A stretch of DNA of 14,920 bases from positions 1-14,920 of the forward strand of contig CAZEPT010000016.1 of assembly GCA_964514225.1 (NCBI GenBank), written 5' to 3'. Positions 6,625-13,074 of this stretch are shown here, piece after piece. The notes beneath the pieces are model-generated. The model saw only the letters and a program-made list of their open reading frames with translations, ran no database searches and was not told the DNA's origin. Source of the DNA: CAZEPT01 sp964514225 (GTDB lineage Bacteria > Patescibacteriota > Minisyncoccia > Phycocordibacterales > UBA9973). Numbering within the stretch: position 1 is the stretch's first letter; every line of letters begins with the position of its first letter. The position numbers were made by a program, and so were the translations under genes.

Positions 6625-7626
6625 TTACTCTCCTTCTTTCTTTTCTTGTGAATGCCCGGATGCATCAACTTCGTATGCTGTATTTTGTGCTTCAAAGAAG
6701 TTTACAAGTTCATAGACATCTGTTGAGGTAGACATCCACTTCGCTGGGTTAGTCGCATTATAATACTTCGGCATACCAAGTTCTTCCAAACGTCTATCAG
6801 CGACATACTTCACATATTGATTCACGTAATCAGCATTAAGTCCTAAAATACCATTTGGGAAAAGATCTTTGTTATAGGCAACTTCAAGCTCTACTCCTTC
6901 AATAACAATATTTCGAATCTCTTCTGCGAATTCAGGAGTGAGGAGTTCGTGATTTTCTTCCAAAATATTCATGATGAGGCTCATGCCGAACTTGAGGTGG
7001 AGTGATTCATCACGGATGACCCAGTTGACCATTGAGCCAAAATTTCTGAGCTTGTTGCGCTGTCTAAATGAGAGCACCACCATGAATCCAGAGTAAAACC
7101 AGATTCCTTCCATCACGATGTTTGTTGCAACGAGGTTTCTGATGAAATCTTTCTTTCCTTCCGCTGTCTCAATATCAAGCGTCACTTCGGTCATTCGTTT
7201 GAGGTACTTAGTAATGAACGCTTCTTTCTTGACCATCGAGTCAGTAATCGTGTGGATCTGATAGATCGTATCTCGATCCATTGGAAATGTTTCAAGGACG
7301 TATTCAAATGCAACACAGTGGTTTGCTTCTTCCCACATTTGCTTTGCAAGATACAAGTGGCATTCAGGAGATTTAATATACGGATAGATACCAAGAGCAA
7401 GACTTCGGTTAACAATAAGTTCTGCTGGATTAAAGAATGACATCAAAAATCTGATAGCATGACGCTCATCATCAGTCATATCTTTCCAGTCTTTGAGATC
7501 TTCCCCGAGCGGGATTTCATGAGGAAACCATGTATTTCTAACTGCTTGGTTATAGAGTTCATATGCCCATTTATAGTGCATTGGGTGGAGACTTGTATCT
7601 TCTGGTGTTGCTTTTCCTAATAACAT
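6625..7626 (-). CDS. nrdB: Ribonucleotide reductase small subunit, subclass Ic-type (Phe at radical site)
   Basis: The small subunit generates the oxidant that starts ribonucleotide reduction in NrdA. With the start used here it has 333 residues. Metal ligands by alignment of motifs: E69 (NPAE), E100 and H103 (EEANH), E173 (VMEG), E207 and H210 (DESLH). Four residues after H103, where class Ia enzymes carry the radical tyrosine, there is F107. The first ligand is Glu instead of Asp. Both features match the Chlamydia-type subclass Ic protein, which uses a Mn(IV)/Fe(III) centre instead of a tyrosyl radical. I chose ATG 7626 because an upstream in-frame ATG (7698) overlaps the end of nrdA and adds residues unlike the family. 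The gene follows nrdA by 43 bases and has no Shine-Dalgarno site. Confidence 0.93.
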   Translation of the reverse strand: MLLGKATPEDTSLHPMHYKWAYELYNQAVRNTWFPHEIPLGEDLKDWKDMTDDERHAIRFLMSFFNPAELIVNRSLALGIYPYIKSPECHLYLAKQMWEEANHCVAFEYVLETFPMDRDTIYQIHTITDSMVKKEAFITKYLKRMTEVTLDIETAEGKKDFIRNLVATNIVMEGIWFYSGFMVVLSFRQRNKLRNFGSMVNWVIRDESLHLKFGMSLIMNILEENHELLTPEFAEEIRNIVIEGVELEVAYNKDLFPNGILGLNADYVNQYVKYVADRRLEELGMPKYYNATNPAKWMSTSTDVYELVNFFEAQNTAYEVDASGHSQEKKEGE

Positions 7627-7669
7627 AATGGATTTAAAAATTAAAAATGATAAATGAGAAACGGTGTGA

Positions 7670-10204
7670 TTATTGGCATCCTTCGCACAAGAGTGCATCG
7701 TTAGGGTCTACTGGACCATGAACGGTAATTTTTGGCTTTTCAGTTTGAGCTATTTGTGGATTTACTTCAAAAGATGATGGAATACTTGTTGTCTCAGAAT
7801 CACCCACAGGAGCTGATTTAGGAGTAAAGAGTCCAGAGAATCCTTTGTGACCAAGCGCTTCTGCTTTATTCACACGGACCGTTGATTGTTCAGCGTTGTG
7901 TGTCGGTTTCATGTGGAGATAGTACGTCGTCTTGAGTCCTTTCTCCCAAGCTGCTTCATACACTTTCATCACTTCATGAACATCACGGATAGAGAGATAC
8001 ATGTTTCGAGAAATTGCTTGATCAACCCACTTTTGAGCACGAGCTGCGACTTCAATAAAGGCGTACGGAGATGTCGTGAATGATGTTTTGTACACATCTT
8101 TAATATGTTGTGGAATGGTGTCGATATCTTCAATCTCTCCACGAGACGCGAGTATTTCTTCTCGGCTTGATTCCCAAACACCGAGTGCTTGGAGATCATG
8201 GACAAGATTTGGGTTTACTTCAAGATACTTACCAGATATTTTATTTCGAGAGAACATTTGAGCAAAGCGTGGATCGATACCTGGAGATGTTCCAGCAACG
8301 AGTCCGATGTTTGCATTTGGTGCAATAGCAAGGACGGTTGCATTTCGAACTCCTTTCTTGACCTTCTTGCGTAAATCATCCCAGTGTAGCTCAGGAACAC
8401 CTACAACTGAACCAAGTGGAGTAGAGAATGTCCCACCACGAGTTTCAGCAAGTGTATGAAGCGTGTCGAGTGGGACCATCCCTTTTGACCAACCTGATCC
8501 TTCGAAGTTAGCATACGATCCTCTCTCTTGGGCTAAATTCGCACTCTCATCAATCGCCATATATGAAATAAATTCAAATACTTTATCAGCAAAATCATGA
8601 GCCTCTGTATCTTCATATGAAAATCCAAGTTGTTCAATGGAATCAGCAAATCCCATAAGACCAAGCCCAACTGCGCGATTCTCCTTGTCAGCTTTTTTAG
8701 CTTCAGCCACAGTAAGTTGATTCACATCAATCAAGTTGTCGAGTTGGCGAATTGCCAAACGAGTTGATTCTTCGAGGCGCATCCAGTCGACTTGCTTGTT
8801 TACGATATGGCGAGCCATATTAATAGAAATCAAATTACAGACCGCAATATTGTCTTTGTCTTGAGGGAGGGTTACTTCAGTACAGAGGTTTGAACAGTGA
8901 ATTGTTCCTGTGTTGTTATTGAGTGCACGAACATTGATTGTATCTTTCCATGTAAGCCATGGATGGGATGTTGTTTGAAGTGAGACGAGAATATTTTTAT
9001 ACTGTTGCTGTGCAGGAATTTTTTGCCACAAATTCATCTTACCTGCTTCAGCCATATCACAGTACTCACTATACCGTTTTGAAAATTCAACACCATAGAG
9101 TTCAACCAAGTCAGGTACCTCTTTTGGATCAAATAAATACCAATCACGGTCTTCCTGAACGCGCTTCATGAATTCATCAGAGAGATAGACTGCGGTATTT
9201 GCAGTTCGAGCACGACGGTAGTCATCTCCAGCATTTTGTTTAAGGTCAAGAAAATCTTGGAAATCAAGGTGCCAGTTCTCCATATAGAAACAAAGTGCTC
9301 CTTTCTTCTTCCCTCCACGCTGAACAGCGCGCACTGCTGAGTCGATAATATGCAAAAATGGAATCGGGCCAGACGAAATAGTGTTATTTGATTTGAGTGT
9401 TGAGCCGTTGGCTCGGAGTTTGGTGACGGCGAGTCCGATACCACCTGTCGCTTTCGAAAGCATCAGGACATCTTTCACTGTCTTTCCAATGTGATCCATA
9501 TCATCTTCAACTTGCATGAGATAGCAGTTTGAGAGTGATGCACGAGTTGTTCCAGCTCCGATGTTTGTCGAACCAGCTGAAAGATATTCAAGGCGAGACA
9601 TTTTGTCATAGAATTTCTTTGCCATCTCTGTTGGATTTTTTTCAAAGAGAGACATACCCATAGCAACACGCATCCAGAAGTACTGTGGAGTCTCGAGCGG
9701 GTTTTGTTTTGAGTCTTTCGCCAAGTAGCGATCTTTCATCGTTGAGAGACCAGAATACTTATACAGTTCATCACGTTCAGGCTTGAGTGCTTTTGAAAGA
9801 TCTTCTAGATCAAATAGTGTGCCGAGCTTTGGATCAAAGAGTCCGAGTTCCACACAAAGGTGGATGTATGGGGCAAAGTGGTCTTTGTGGAGTGTTTCGA
9901 GTTCGTTTTTGGTTTCAAAATCCCCTACTACTTTTTTGTAGATAGTCTTAAGGAGAAGTCTTGTCGCAATCTTGTCATAATCGAGATCAATTTGAGCGTT
10001 TTGGAGAGCAGCATTTATAGTCGCTTGATCTAGTTCTTCGGTTGTAATGCCACTGTAGAGAGTGAGTTCTGTCTCGGATGCAATCTGAGCAACCTTTTCA
10101 ATCGGGTTATCTATACCAATACATGCGCGTTCAATAGATTTATTAATGCGATCAGCATTAAAAGGAACTTTTTCTCCATCTCTTTTTGTGACTAATATAC
10201 TCAT
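7670..10204 (-). CDS. nrdA: Ribonucleoside-diphosphate reductase large subunit
   Basis: The catalytic subunit converts ribonucleotides to deoxyribonucleotides for DNA synthesis. It has 844 residues. An N-terminal ATP-cone (about 1-95, starting ILVTKRDGEKVPFNADRI) is the dATP/ATP activity switch. The catalytic barrel follows: C227 (SNCYL) and C456 (VCNLIS) are the redox pair, C441 the thiyl residue, with N439 and E443 (SNLCTEV). Y761-Y762 are the radical-transfer tyrosines. A flexible tail ends in C840-E-G-C843, which re-reduces the active site and is itself reduced by thioredoxin or glutaredoxin. All key residues are present. It is the first gene of nrdA-nrdB, with a promoter about 100 bases upstream that carries a palindrome. 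Only one ATP-cone is present, whereas Chlamydia NrdA has several. Confidence 0.96.
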   Translation of the reverse strand: MSILVTKRDGEKVPFNADRINKSIERACIGIDNPIEKVAQIASETELTLYSGITTEELDQATINAALQNAQIDLDYDKIATRLLLKTIYKKVVGDFETKNELETLHKDHFAPYIHLCVELGLFDPKLGTLFDLEDLSKALKPERDELYKYSGLSTMKDRYLAKDSKQNPLETPQYFWMRVAMGMSLFEKNPTEMAKKFYDKMSRLEYLSAGSTNIGAGTTRASLSNCYLMQVEDDMDHIGKTVKDVLMLSKATGGIGLAVTKLRANGSTLKSNNTISSGPIPFLHIIDSAVRAVQRGGKKKGALCFYMENWHLDFQDFLDLKQNAGDDYRRARTANTAVYLSDEFMKRVQEDRDWYLFDPKEVPDLVELYGVEFSKRYSEYCDMAEAGKMNLWQKIPAQQQYKNILVSLQTTSHPWLTWKDTINVRALNNNTGTIHCSNLCTEVTLPQDKDNIAVCNLISINMARHIVNKQVDWMRLEESTRLAIRQLDNLIDVNQLTVAEAKKADKENRAVGLGLMGFADSIEQLGFSYEDTEAHDFADKVFEFISYMAIDESANLAQERGSYANFEGSGWSKGMVPLDTLHTLAETRGGTFSTPLGSVVGVPELHWDDLRKKVKKGVRNATVLAIAPNANIGLVAGTSPGIDPRFAQMFSRNKISGKYLEVNPNLVHDLQALGVWESSREEILASRGEIEDIDTIPQHIKDVYKTSFTTSPYAFIEVAARAQKWVDQAISRNMYLSIRDVHEVMKVYEAAWEKGLKTTYYLHMKPTHNAEQSTVRVNKAEALGHKGFSGLFTPKSAPVGDSETTSIPSSFEVNPQIAQTEKPKITVHGPVDPNDALLCEGCQ

Positions 10205-10313
10205 GACCTATGTACTCTCTCGATTATTTTAATAATTACGCAGTCTCTTAATAGAGAGAAGGCATCGATCCTCTCCTCTCCCCCACTATTACAAGCGACC
10301 ACTGAATAGACTC

Positions 10314-10342
10314 ATTTTATTCCTTTACACTTCAAATGTAAA
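10314..10342 (-). promoter_or_regulatory. nrdA promoter with overlapping palindromic operator candidate
   Basis: Minus strand -35 TTTACA (10342-10337), a 17-base spacer and -10 TAAAAT (10319-10314). The -35 and half of the spacer lie inside the 19-base palindrome TTTACACTTCAAATGTAAA (plus strand 10324-10342, one mismatched pair). A protein bound there would block polymerase. It does not match the NrdR box consensus well. The predicted leader is about 100 bases and purine-rich, with GAGAG repeats. Confidence 0.6.
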
Positions 10343-10452
10343 CAAAAAGGTCGGCAAAAATACCCGAGAAAGATTCTAAAAACGCAAGTCAATAGTGTTG
10401 AAAAAATAAGTGTTATTTTGTAAGTGATTTCACCTGAAATCAAATAGTTTTT

Positions 10453-10492
10453 CTCAATAAAAAAGGACGTCGAAACGTCCTTTTTTATTGAG
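10453..10492 (-). terminator. Terminator of the LOG-family gene
   Basis: Perfect 18-bp hairpin with loop CGAA: the arms are CTCAATAAAAAAGGACGT and its exact complement, with T-runs on both strands. It follows the stop at 10525 on the minus strand and separates this gene from the nrdA promoter. Confidence 0.9.
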
Positions 10493-10524
10493 AACTTAAC
10501 TCGTATCATCAGACACAGAGTATC

Positions 10525-11241
10525 TTAATCTTTCTTGGAAGCATCTCGAACACGTAATCGCTTAAAAAGTTCAATAACTTCATCAACTGAGTCTGTCATC
10601 AAAAACATTGCACTATCTCGTGGATCAATAAATCCTTTTTCTTTCATTGTACCGACAATAAAGTCAAAAACGGGTGCCCAAAAATCTGTACCAAAAAGAA
10701 TAACAGGCGTACGATCTGCCTTACTTGTTTGTTGAAGTGTCAAAACACCAAAAAGTTCGTCAAATGTTCCATATCCACCAGGACACGCAATAAAAGCATC
10801 GCAGACATACGACATCATAACCTTTCGAGTAAAAAAATATTTAAATATTTGATAATCTGTCGCGTATTTATTTATTTGTTGCTCCATCGGAAGCTTGATT
10901 GCCATCGCAATAGATTTTTTTGGATCTGCGTCATATGCTCCGTGATTTGCCGCTTCCATAATACCAGGGCCACCTCCTGTTGCGATAGTCATTCCACACT
11001 CTTCGACAAGTCGGCGCGCTAGTTCTCTTACGGATTCGTAGTATGGTGCAGTAGCTTCATCTCGAGCTGATCCAAATATGGTAACCATCTTCGGATACTT
11101 TCTCACAAATTCAAATCCTAAAAATAATTCAGCCTCAACAGCTTGCAGCATTTTTTCATCAAAATCATTAGGTGCTAGCGCGCGACAAATACCTCCGATA
11201 TCTTCTTTATAAAAATTAATGTTCGTTGTATTTTGTTCCAT
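10525..11241 (-). CDS. LOG-family (TIGR00730-like) Rossmann-fold protein
   Basis: The family includes LOG cytokinin-riboside-monophosphate phosphoribohydrolases and bacterial nucleotide 5'-monophosphate nucleosidases, which release the base from nucleoside monophosphates. Of 238 residues, about 50-225 form the Rossmann core: IFGSAR (55-60), GGGPGIMEAAN (89-99) and PGGYGTFDE (154-162), the LOG signature, with the family arginine-lysine pair TRKVMM (138-143). Residues 1-50 are a helical extension not typical of the shortest members. The catalytic motif is intact, so a nucleosidase role in base salvage is plausible; the substrate is unknown. Its promoter TGA TATAGT lies six bases before the ATG. 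It is a single-gene unit with its own terminator. Confidence 0.88.
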   Translation of the reverse strand: MEQNTTNINFYKEDIGGICRALAPNDFDEKMLQAVEAELFLGFEFVRKYPKMVTIFGSARDEATAPYYESVRELARRLVEECGMTIATGGGPGIMEAANHGAYDADPKKSIAMAIKLPMEQQINKYATDYQIFKYFFTRKVMMSYVCDAFIACPGGYGTFDELFGVLTLQQTSKADRTPVILFGTDFWAPVFDFIVGTMKEKGFIDPRDSAMFLMTDSVDEVIELFKRLRVRDASKKD

Positions 11242-11247
11242 GTATCG

Positions 11248-11256
11248 ACTATATCA
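11248..11256 (-). promoter_or_regulatory. Extended -10 promoter, leaderless, of the LOG-family gene
   Basis: Minus strand TGA TATAGT, six bases (CGATAC), then ATG at 11241. Confidence 0.6.
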
Positions 11257-11279
11257 TTTTAGGCACTCAAACAAACCTT

Positions 11280-11308
11280 TGACTTTTTAGATTAACCGTG
11301 ATATAAAG
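11280..11308 (+). promoter_or_regulatory. Promoter of the 147-residue gene
   Basis: TTGACT, 17 bases, then TGA TATAAA (extended -10). This is the clearest two-box promoter in the window. The start codon is 18 bases after the hexamer, leaving a leader of about 11 bases without a Shine-Dalgarno site. Confidence 0.65.
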
Positions 11309-11325
11309 AAGAAAAATTATTATTT

Positions 11326-11769
11326 ATGCACAGTTCAATAGATCGTAGTGATGAATACACTGCAAAAACATTCACTCAAGATGTACCTGGTATTACCCTA
11401 GAAGAATTAAAAGCTTATAGTAAGTCGATCAGGCTCGCGAGCCATGAGGACTTCAAAGTTGGGAATAAGTATTATATTCCAGGAAACCTCATTGAAGGAT
11501 TATTTAGAGATATCATTAAAAAACTCGGCAACACCAACAAAGAATTTCCTGTAAATTTTTTGGAAAGCTTCAAGGGTGGAAATGGTGGGACCCATGAAAA
11601 CAGAATCTACACCGGCGACGAATTGACTTGCACCTGTCAAATCAAGACAACTCCGACAGATGTCGGACCTTTAATCCAATTTCTTGGTGTCATGGAATTC
11701 ACACGGGGGAACGAGATTGTTTTCAGTGGCATCTACAACTTTATAGGAGAAAACAGAAAAAATGACTAA
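11326..11769 (+). CDS. Hypothetical protein, possible hotdog fold (147 aa)
   Basis: I do not recognise the family with certainty. The soluble 147-residue protein has no signal or membrane helix. From about residue 49, YYIPGNLIEGLFRDIIKKLG looks like the central helix of hotdog-fold proteins, which often begins with PG. It is followed by strand-like segments, including NRIYTGDELTCTCQIKT and IQFLGVMEFTRGNEIVFSGIYNF. That order (helix, then YxGDxL strand, then NxxVxxG strand) is typical of acyl-thioester hotdog enzymes, but no catalytic His/Glu pair is obvious. It converges on a 130-residue gene with a similar ending. It has a strong promoter and terminator of its own, supporting a real gene. 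Confidence 0.6.
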   Translation: MHSSIDRSDEYTAKTFTQDVPGITLEELKAYSKSIRLASHEDFKVGNKYYIPGNLIEGLFRDIIKKLGNTNKEFPVNFLESFKGGNGGTHENRIYTGDELTCTCQIKTTPTDVGPLIQFLGVMEFTRGNEIVFSGIYNFIGENRKND

Positions 11770-11775
11770 AAACTG

Positions 11776-11804
11776 ATGGTCGAGCACTCGGCCATTTTTT
11801 ATTT
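11776..11804 (+). terminator. Terminator of the 147-residue gene
   Basis: ATGGTCGA, loop GCAC, TCGGCCAT, followed by TTTTTATTT. One pair is a wobble. It lies just after the stop at 11769. Confidence 0.82.
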
Positions 11805-11812
11805 ATAGAAAA

Positions 11813-11839
11813 TAAAAAAAACGCCCAATTTATGGACGT
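11813..11839 (-). terminator. Terminator of the 130-residue gene
   Basis: Minus strand ACGTCC, loop ATAAATT, GGGCGT, then a run of T. It lies about 20 bases after the stop at 11860 and faces the plus-strand terminator of its neighbour. Confidence 0.75.
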
Positions 11840-11859
11840 CTTCTAAGAAGCGAGAAAAT

Positions 11860-12252
11860 TTAATTTTTTATAAGCAATGTTTCTGTGACTTCAAAAACAG
11901 GTTTGTTGTCTTTAATGAAGTTAAGATGTATTTCATAAACACTCTTTTTTTTCTCAGTCATATAAATTTGACAAAATATACTAAATTTTTCTCCATAAAA
12001 TTTAGTGCGCTTGATCATTCTTTGGCAGATATTGACCATACGAATTTCAGACCCAAGCTTATCACTCAACACACCTAAGATATTTCTCTGCATAATGAGA
12101 TAATCTTCGTAGCAAATATGATCAGTTTGAGCTGGCAAATACCCATCAATTAGAATCTCAAGTAAGAACATAGTTTGCACCCCTTTTGATTCATACCCAT
12201 GAAGGGCGATTTTAAATTCATACTGAAAGTCGATTGTTTTGTTCTGTTCCAT
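11860..12252 (-). CDS. Hypothetical protein, possible hotdog fold (130 aa)
   Basis: No family recognised. The soluble 130-residue protein has no signal or membrane helix. The C-terminal half (RMVNICQRMIKRTKFYGEKF, then a variable loop, then NFIKDNKPVFEVTETLLIKN) alternates strand-like segments in the manner of the second half of a hotdog domain: YGExF strand, then a hydrophobic strand, then DxxPVFEV. It resembles the ending of the convergent 147-residue protein, though direct identity is low. If both are hotdog proteins they could form a mixed dimer or act in the same step. It starts MEQN, like the LOG-family protein, probably by chance. A plausible promoter lies 24 bases upstream. Confidence 0.55.
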   Translation of the reverse strand: MEQNKTIDFQYEFKIALHGYESKGVQTMFLLEILIDGYLPAQTDHICYEDYLIMQRNILGVLSDKLGSEIRMVNICQRMIKRTKFYGEKFSIFCQIYMTEKKKSVYEIHLNFIKDNKPVFEVTETLLIKN

Positions 12253-12276
12253 TTTTTAAGTTTTACTGTTTAGTTC

Positions 12277-12305
12277 AAAGTACCATGGATGAAGGATCTT
12301 CACAA
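12277..12305 (-). promoter_or_regulatory. Candidate promoter of the 130-residue gene
   Basis: Minus strand TTGTGA, 17 bases, then TGG TACTTT (extended -10). The -35 lies inside the copy of the tmRNA 3'-flank sequence at 12296-12311. The predicted leader is about 18 bases. Confidence 0.4.
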
Positions 12306-12316
12306 TACAAATTGAC

Positions 12317-12383
12317 GGGTTGTGAAGCTTACAGCTTCATTGCACCTTTTCCCGTTCTTCGATTCTCTCAGGACATGGAAAAG
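12317..12383 (-). repeat. Structured module B
   Basis: Plus strand order: GGGTT, hairpin GAAGC-TTACA-GCTTC (12324-12338), CACCTTTTCC, a variable stretch, then GGAAAAG (12377-12383). The element matches module A in order and in the invariant parts. Its hairpin has two base pairs changed in a compensatory way. Strand is given as minus because that is the direction of tmRNA read-through; activity as RNA is inferred. Confidence 0.6.
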
Positions 12384-12447
12384 CTTTTGACATATTTTTC
12401 TTACGAATGAAAAGAATTAGAAAAATAGAAATACTCGTGGAGTGCAA

Positions 12448-12472
12448 AACCCGCACGCAAGCAAAGCAGTTT
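12448..12472. repeat. 25-bp exact direct repeat, copy 1
   Basis: The bases from AACCCGCACGC to AGCAGTTT are identical to 12555-12579, 107 bases further on. The copy lies directly before module A. Confidence 0.9.
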
Positions 12473-12474
12473 CT

Positions 12475-12559
12475 GGGTTTCGATCCTTACAGGATCAGTA
12501 CACCTTTTCCTATTTTGTCGGACTTCGTCCTAAAAATATGGAAAAGCTTCTCATAACCC
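12475..12559 (-). repeat. Structured module A
   Basis: Plus strand order: GGGTT (12475-12479), hairpin GATCC-TTACA-GGATC (12482-12496), CACCTTTTCC, an inner hairpin (TATTTT...AAAATA around GGAC-TTC-GTCC), GGAAAAG (12540-12546) and closing AACCC (12555-12559). GGGTT and AACCC can pair to close the whole module. Confidence 0.65.
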
Positions 12560-12579
12560 GCACGCAAGCAAAGCAGTTT
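12555..12579. repeat. 25-bp exact direct repeat, copy 2
   Basis: Identical to 12448-12472. In this copy GCAAGCAAA pairs with the following TTTGCTTGC around GCAG, making a perfect 9-bp hairpin ending at 12585. Confidence 0.9.
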
Positions 12580-12586
12580 GCTTGCT

Positions 12587-12640
12587 CATCTCCACAATAC
12601 AAAAAATCTCCTGGAGGAGATTTTTTGTATTGTGGAGATG
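12587..12640 (-). repeat. Perfect 26-bp-arm palindrome including the tmRNA acceptor strand
   Basis: The arms 12587-12612 and 12615-12640 are exact reverse complements with only two bases between them. The outer part of the right arm (12634-12640) is the 3' acceptor strand of tmRNA. The palindrome may serve as terminator or processing hairpin for ssrA, though there is no clear T-run after it. Confidence 0.85.
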
Positions 12641-13022
12641 GCGGGTTATGAACCCGCGTCTAGAAAGACTCGCACAGCAGTTCTACGTGTGTAGAATATT
12701 TTTTTGATTTAAGTCTGTATATTCTAAAATAATCAAAATACACACAGACCGAGATGAAATTAATTTAGACGATAGACCTCATCAGATTCTACGTTCGAGT
12801 GAAAGTGTATAGTGCCCAAGCTCTTCCCTTTCAGCCTAAAAGAGGTGGACAGACGCTCGGCTTAGATACTAAGCAAGAGCGAAAGCAAAGTTCTTACTTG
12901 CGTAAGGTGACTTTACTGAACCATTTGCGTTTGCATTTGGATTTTGCATCAAAGAGTACGAGTAAGATGCATCCTCGACACGCGTGCAGTGTTTGCCAAT
13001 CTGGCGAAACAAATACATCCCC
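12631..13022 (-). ncRNA. ssrA: Transfer-messenger RNA (tmRNA)
   Basis: tmRNA frees ribosomes stalled on broken mRNAs and adds a degradation tag. The 5' end GGGGATG (13022-13016) pairs with CATCTCC (12640-12634), with one G-T pair, to form the acceptor stem. The 5' side continues GTTTCGCCAGA, close to the usual GTTTCGACAGA, and GTGTCGAGGATGC, a conserved tmRNA segment. The 3' part has a T-arm GCGGG-TTCATAA-CCCGC. After the acceptor stem comes ACA, so CCA is not encoded and must be added. A tag frame ends NFAFALA then TAG. The length of about 390 is normal. The gene for its partner SmpB lies 52 bases upstream on the same strand, with a CTTGC-GTCA-GCAAG hairpin between them that may help processing of a joint transcript. 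An own promoter is not clear. Confidence 0.93.
12869..12934 (-). other. tmRNA tag-peptide reading frame
   Basis: Following a PK1-like region (GGATGCATC ... GATGC ... ATCC), the frame begins GCA AAC GCA AAT and reads ANANGSVKSP, continues YASK and ends NFAFALA then TAG. It has 21 residues if the first GCA resumes translation and 19 if the second (12928) does. The hydrophobic ALA ending is what ClpXP-type and Lon-type proteases recognise in other tags. It is longer than the ten residues of the E. coli tag. Confidence 0.75.
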
Positions 13023-13074
13023 ATATTTTATTCTCAAAGACTACCCTCTTGCTGACGCAAGTAGTACTTAAACC

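Larger units (their letters stand above)
12253..12630. other. Non-coding region with structured repeats downstream of tmRNA
   Basis: No credible gene is present. It holds, in plus-strand order: the promoter of the 130-residue gene, a copy of the tmRNA 3' flank (12296-12311), structured module B (12317-12383), an AT-rich spacer (12384-12447), the first 25-bp direct repeat (12448-12472), structured module A (12475-12559), the second 25-bp repeat (12555-12579), a 9-bp hairpin and the large palindrome next to tmRNA. Confidence 0.75.

Noticed and set aside
7627..7698. Longer nrdB start at 7698
   Set aside because: The extra residues overlap the coding end of nrdA and do not resemble NrdB proteins; ATG 7626 begins the family-like sequence.
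10312..10509. Minus-strand frame of 65 codons upstream of nrdA
   Set aside because: It covers the nrdA promoter, its palindrome and the neighbouring terminator; low-complexity residues and no start signal.
12475..12559. Hammerhead ribozyme or integron attC site in module A
   Set aside because: The minus strand has CTGAT...CGAAAC, but the required CUGANGA core is broken. The ends do not fit the RYYYAAC/GTTRRRY attC core, and module B lacks these features.
12448..12579. CRISPR array
   Set aside because: Only two copies of a 25-bp repeat with 82 bases between them, the spacer itself structured and related to a neighbouring module; no cas genes.
12442..12651. Plus-strand reading frame of 69 codons
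   Set aside because: It runs through the 25-bp repeats, module A and the tmRNA palindrome; its residues reflect the repeats, and it has no promoter or protein-like composition.
12799..13071. Plus-strand frame of 90 codons
   Set aside because: It is antisense to tmRNA and the ssrA-smpB gap; the RNA gene explains the sequence.
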